Assembly: GCF_902459805.1 (NCBI RefSeq)
Contig: NZ_CABPST010000013.1
Location: 1-64,000, forward strand
Origin: Pandoraea bronchicola
Lineage (GTDB): Bacteria > Pseudomonadota > Gammaproteobacteria > Burkholderiales > Burkholderiaceae
Length of the DNA: 64,000 nt
Reading direction: 5' to 3'
A program made the translations under genes and the position numbers. This document shows positions 61,571 to 64,000 of the stretch, one piece after another. The notes under the pieces were generated by a model, which was not told the DNA's origin, searched no databases, and worked only from the letters and a program-made list of their open reading frames with translations. How positions within the stretch are numbered: the stretch's first letter is position 1; the number at the start of each line of letters is the position of its first letter.

Positions 61571-63769
61571 CTAGAAGAAACGGTAGATGACGCTGGGGAT
61601 ATACCCGCGGCGATGCGTGAGCGCCACGCCGATCAATCGCCCGCCGGCGTCTTCGACCTGGGCCTTCAGTTCCGCGATGACCGGTTTGCGCGTCGCTTCG
61701 GCGCGCACCACGAGCACCGTGGCGTCGGCGAGCGAGGCGTTCTCGATGCCGGTGAAGGACTGGCTCGACGGCGGCGCATGGACGACGATGTAGTCATGCG
61801 ACTCGCGCAGCGCGTCGAACAACCGGGCGACCTGCTGCCACGACGACGGGATCGCCCCGCTGAGCGGTTGCGCCACGACGATGTTGTGGCCGTCCACGCG
61901 CGTGATCTTCAGATCTTCGATGACCGGCGAATCGGCCGGCACGACGGCGTCGGCGCTGACCGTGCCGCTGCCTCCGTTCGATGGCCAGGCCAGCAGACCC
62001 TGCGCATTGGGCTTGCCGTATATCGGCGAATCCGGTGTCGAGGCGATGTCGAGGATCAGGATCGGCTTGGACGTGCGATGTTCGAGTTCGGTGGTCAGGC
62101 CCTGAATGACGGACAGCAGGCCATCGTTCTTGCCGGTCGAGAGCGCCATGACGACCTTGGCGTGCGCGTCGGTGCTGCTGTTGATCGCCGCAATCATGCG
62201 GCCGTACGCCAGATGGGCGGGCCGTGCGAAAGCGGGTTCGGTGCTGGCGGCACTCCCGGCGGCGACAGCCTCTGTCGAGCCCGCTGCAACCGCACTCCCG
62301 CCCGTACCCGTGCGCCTGTCACCGCTAAGCAGCACCGGTGCGTTGACCACCGGCAGCAGCAGTGCGCGCTCCACTTGTTCGGGGCTCAGGAAAGTCTCGC
62401 GCATACTCGCCAGAATCAGCACCGTCAGCGCAGAAATCAGCAGGCCGGCGACGATCGATGCGGCGATCAGCAGGCTGGCCGATACGCTGCGCTGCGACGG
62501 CGGGAACGGCGCTTGAATCACGCGCACGTTGGTGCCATTGATCTGGCTCACCTGACCTTGCTGCACACGCGCGAGTTCGACCTGGCGCGAACGATCCTTG
62601 AAGCTATCGGCAAGAATGTCACGGCGCGCCTGCAACTGACTCAACTGGCTCGAAACATCGCTCATCCCCTGCAACTTGGATCGCGTTTGCTTGATTTGCT
62701 CGTCAAGTGCGGCTTGCTGCGCGAGGCCGCCCGAAATGCTTGCGCCCAGCACGGCCAGACGTTCCTGCACCACGTCGTAATAATTGTTGTGGCCCATGCG
62801 CGTCGCCGTCATCATCTGCTGCTTCTGGTTCGCGATGTTGGCGCGCATGTCGGCGATCTGCTTGTCGAGCTGCTGCACGAACGGCGACGTGGGCAGGTAG
62901 CGCGAAGCGAAGTCGGCACGCTTGGTCTCCAGCTCCATGAGCGTGACCTGCATGCCGTTGATCGCGCGGCTGGATTCGGAGTCATCCGCATAAATAGGAA
63001 TGGTCGAGCGCACGTCCTTGGTCGACGTCTGCAACGACTTCAGTTCGCTGCGGTCCTGCGCCAGCTTGGCGTCGGTTTCCAGCTTGCGCTGCACGAGTTC
63101 GGCTTCGAGCTGCACGGCGCGCGACGTCTGGTCGTCGATCTTGACGATGCCATGCTTTTTCTGGAACGCGAGCAAGTCGGCGTCGGCCTTGTCGAGCTGC
63201 TTGCCCACGTCGTCGCGCTGGCTGACCAGCAGATTGACCCGGCCCGAGGTGAAGATCGATGCGCGCTGGCGGAAGTACTTGTCGAGCAGGCGTGCCAACG
63301 CCTGGGCGGCCACTTTCGGATCGGTATCCGAGTAAGTCAGCGTGATGGTGTTGGCGAGGTCGTTCTGCTCGATATGCAGGCGGCGCTCGAAGTTCTGCAA
63401 TTCGCGATTGATGTCGCTCTCGGTCGCCCCCGGACCCAGCTTCGACAGAATCACTTCCCGGTGCAGTTCCGGGCTCGACAGAATCTGCGCTTCGACGCCG
63501 TTCAACTGGCCGGGCGGCGGCTGCATCGATACGCCGGGATTCGGGTTGTTGGTCTGGTCGTAATACCCTGCGTTCAGGACTAGCAGCGTGGCCTGTGCCT
63601 TGTACGGAATGGGCACAAACAGGGCGGCAAGAATGCCGATGGCAACGATGGCGAGAAATACCGCTGTCGCAATCTTGCGGTAATAGAAGAATGTGTTGAG
63701 ATAATCTCGAATCGTCACGTCGACGACCGCGGCGCGCCGGTCAGGCCTTGTTCTAGTCGTAATTGCCAT
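61571..63769 (-). CDS. Wzz/Wzc-like polysaccharide co-polymerase with a degenerate kinase domain
   Basis: A 732-residue inner-membrane protein. The N-terminal Wzz domain (helix 1 YRKIATAVFLAIVAIGILAALF; TM2 LLIASSIVAGLLISALTVLIL at about residues 430-450) surrounds a long periplasmic coiled-coil region. The cytosolic C-terminal part resembles BY-kinase, but the Walker A is ALSTGKNDGLLSV instead of the usual GEGKS/T, the A' motif is LILDIASTP in place of DxDxR, and no tyrosine-rich tail is present. It probably controls chain length without kinase activity. It leads a leftward unit with the genes at 60562 and 59417. Confidence 0.85.
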   Translation of the reverse strand: MAITTRTRPDRRAAVVDVTIRDYLNTFFYYRKIATAVFLAIVAIGILAALFVPIPYKAQATLLVLNAGYYDQTNNPNPGVSMQPPPGQLNGVEAQILSSPELHREVILSKLGPGATESDINRELQNFERRLHIEQNDLANTITLTYSDTDPKVAAQALARLLDKYFRQRASIFTSGRVNLLVSQRDDVGKQLDKADADLLAFQKKHGIVKIDDQTSRAVQLEAELVQRKLETDAKLAQDRSELKSLQTSTKDVRSTIPIYADDSESSRAINGMQVTLMELETKRADFASRYLPTSPFVQQLDKQIADMRANIANQKQQMMTATRMGHNNYYDVVQERLAVLGASISGGLAQQAALDEQIKQTRSKLQGMSDVSSQLSQLQARRDILADSFKDRSRQVELARVQQGQVSQINGTNVRVIQAPFPPSQRSVSASLLIAASIVAGLLISALTVLILASMRETFLSPEQVERALLLPVVNAPVLLSGDRRTGTGGSAVAAGSTEAVAAGSAASTEPAFARPAHLAYGRMIAAINSSTDAHAKVVMALSTGKNDGLLSVIQGLTTELEHRTSKPILILDIASTPDSPIYGKPNAQGLLAWPSNGGSGTVSADAVVPADSPVIEDLKITRVDGHNIVVAQPLSGAIPSSWQQVARLFDALRESHDYIVVHAPPSSQSFTGIENASLADATVLVVRAEATRKPVIAELKAQVEDAGGRLIGVALTHRRGYIPSVIYRFF

Positions 63770-64000
63770 AGGGATGCAAGAAGCGGAAAGGTTGCCCGGC
63801 CACAGTGAATGGCTTCAAGGCGCATATCTTACGGAAAAATGTCCCCGAAAAGTCCCCCAAAAGCCAATATTGTCCTATAAATCCGACGCTGATTTATGGT
63901 GCTTGGCGAGACGGCCGAACTGCTCTAGAGTACGGTCCAAACCGTGAAACTCCTCGGCTTCTAGCCATCTGTCCAATGAATATTCTCCGCCCGACCTGTG
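63770..64000. other. Upstream region of the Wzz-like gene, right window edge
   Basis: AT-rich patches (63830-63900) probably hold the promoter of the leftward Wzz-like gene. A small dyad ACGGT-CCAA-ACCGT lies at 63932-63945. ATG 63976 opens a plus-strand frame that runs off the window after eight codons (MNILRPTC), perhaps the start of a gene, but this cannot be tested here. Confidence 0.4.

Noticed and set aside
61613-63583. Plus-strand frame opposite the Wzz-like gene
   Set aside because: Antisense shadow; no domain likeness.

Overview
The window reads as chromosomal DNA of a high-GC Gram-negative betaproteobacterium, most likely Burkholderiaceae of the Pandoraea/Burkholderia type. This is inferred from the gene families (OmpC-like porin, FCD-type GntR regulators, AcoR-type sigma-54 activator, ExbBD/TonB, AlgI/AlgJ/AlgF proteins), not from a database match. 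All calls come from reading the sequence and its translations.

Left end (1-8700): an accessory, decayed region. It holds a broken phage integrase, a DHA1-type drug-efflux MFS gene flanked by scraps of a MerR-methyltransferase gene, a RidA-like protein, a small methyltransferase, an intact MerR regulator fused to a SAM-dependent methyltransferase, a truncated metallo-beta-lactamase-fold gene and a serine beta-lactamase-like hydrolase. A MerR-type promoter (19-bp spacer with a dyad) lies before the fusion gene, and a second copy lies upstream of the efflux gene.

9300-27400: three catabolic modules, each with its own regulator. (1) GntR regulator, porin, alpha/beta hydrolase, NAD-dependent epimerase/dehydrogenase, RidA and ACS-type MFS transporter (9322-15463), with a shared TACAAAATCAYG motif. 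(2) Membrane hydroxylase, MFS transporter, iron-type alcohol dehydrogenase, alpha/beta hydrolase and GntR regulator (16396-21958), with CTAATATATTAG-type palindromes before three of the transcription units. (3) Aldehyde dehydrogenase plus iron-dependent alcohol dehydrogenase, diverging from an AcoR-like sigma-54 activator, with a -24/-12 promoter and tandem upstream repeats between them (22374-27423).

27400-42600: a Tat-exported PhoD phosphatase and a secreted phospholipase D-like protein; an exbD-tonB-receptor-exbB uptake operon; CreA; a UvrD-like helicase with a DUF5710-like tail; and a four-gene operon of exported proteins, one CsgG-like, without a clear function. A tRNA-Ala(GGC) and tRNA-Glu(TTC) pair follows (42906-43074).

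43700-58000: the most interesting locus. wecB, a BcsB-like protein, NfrB (glycosyltransferase with a c-di-GMP-binding MshEN motif) and NfrA resemble the phage N4 receptor glycan machinery. They are followed by two AlgX/AlgJ-like SGNH proteins, an AlgI-type MBOAT, an acyl carrier protein, a DltA-like adenylating enzyme and AlgF. I read this as a c-di-GMP-controlled ManNAc-type exopolysaccharide whose chain is acylated or aminoacylated in the periplasm from a carrier-protein-bound donor. A DUF4434-like lipoprotein, a small cysteine/His-tail protein, an acyltransferase-3, a DUF6492-like protein and a Wzz/Wzc-like protein with a degenerate kinase domain complete the right end.
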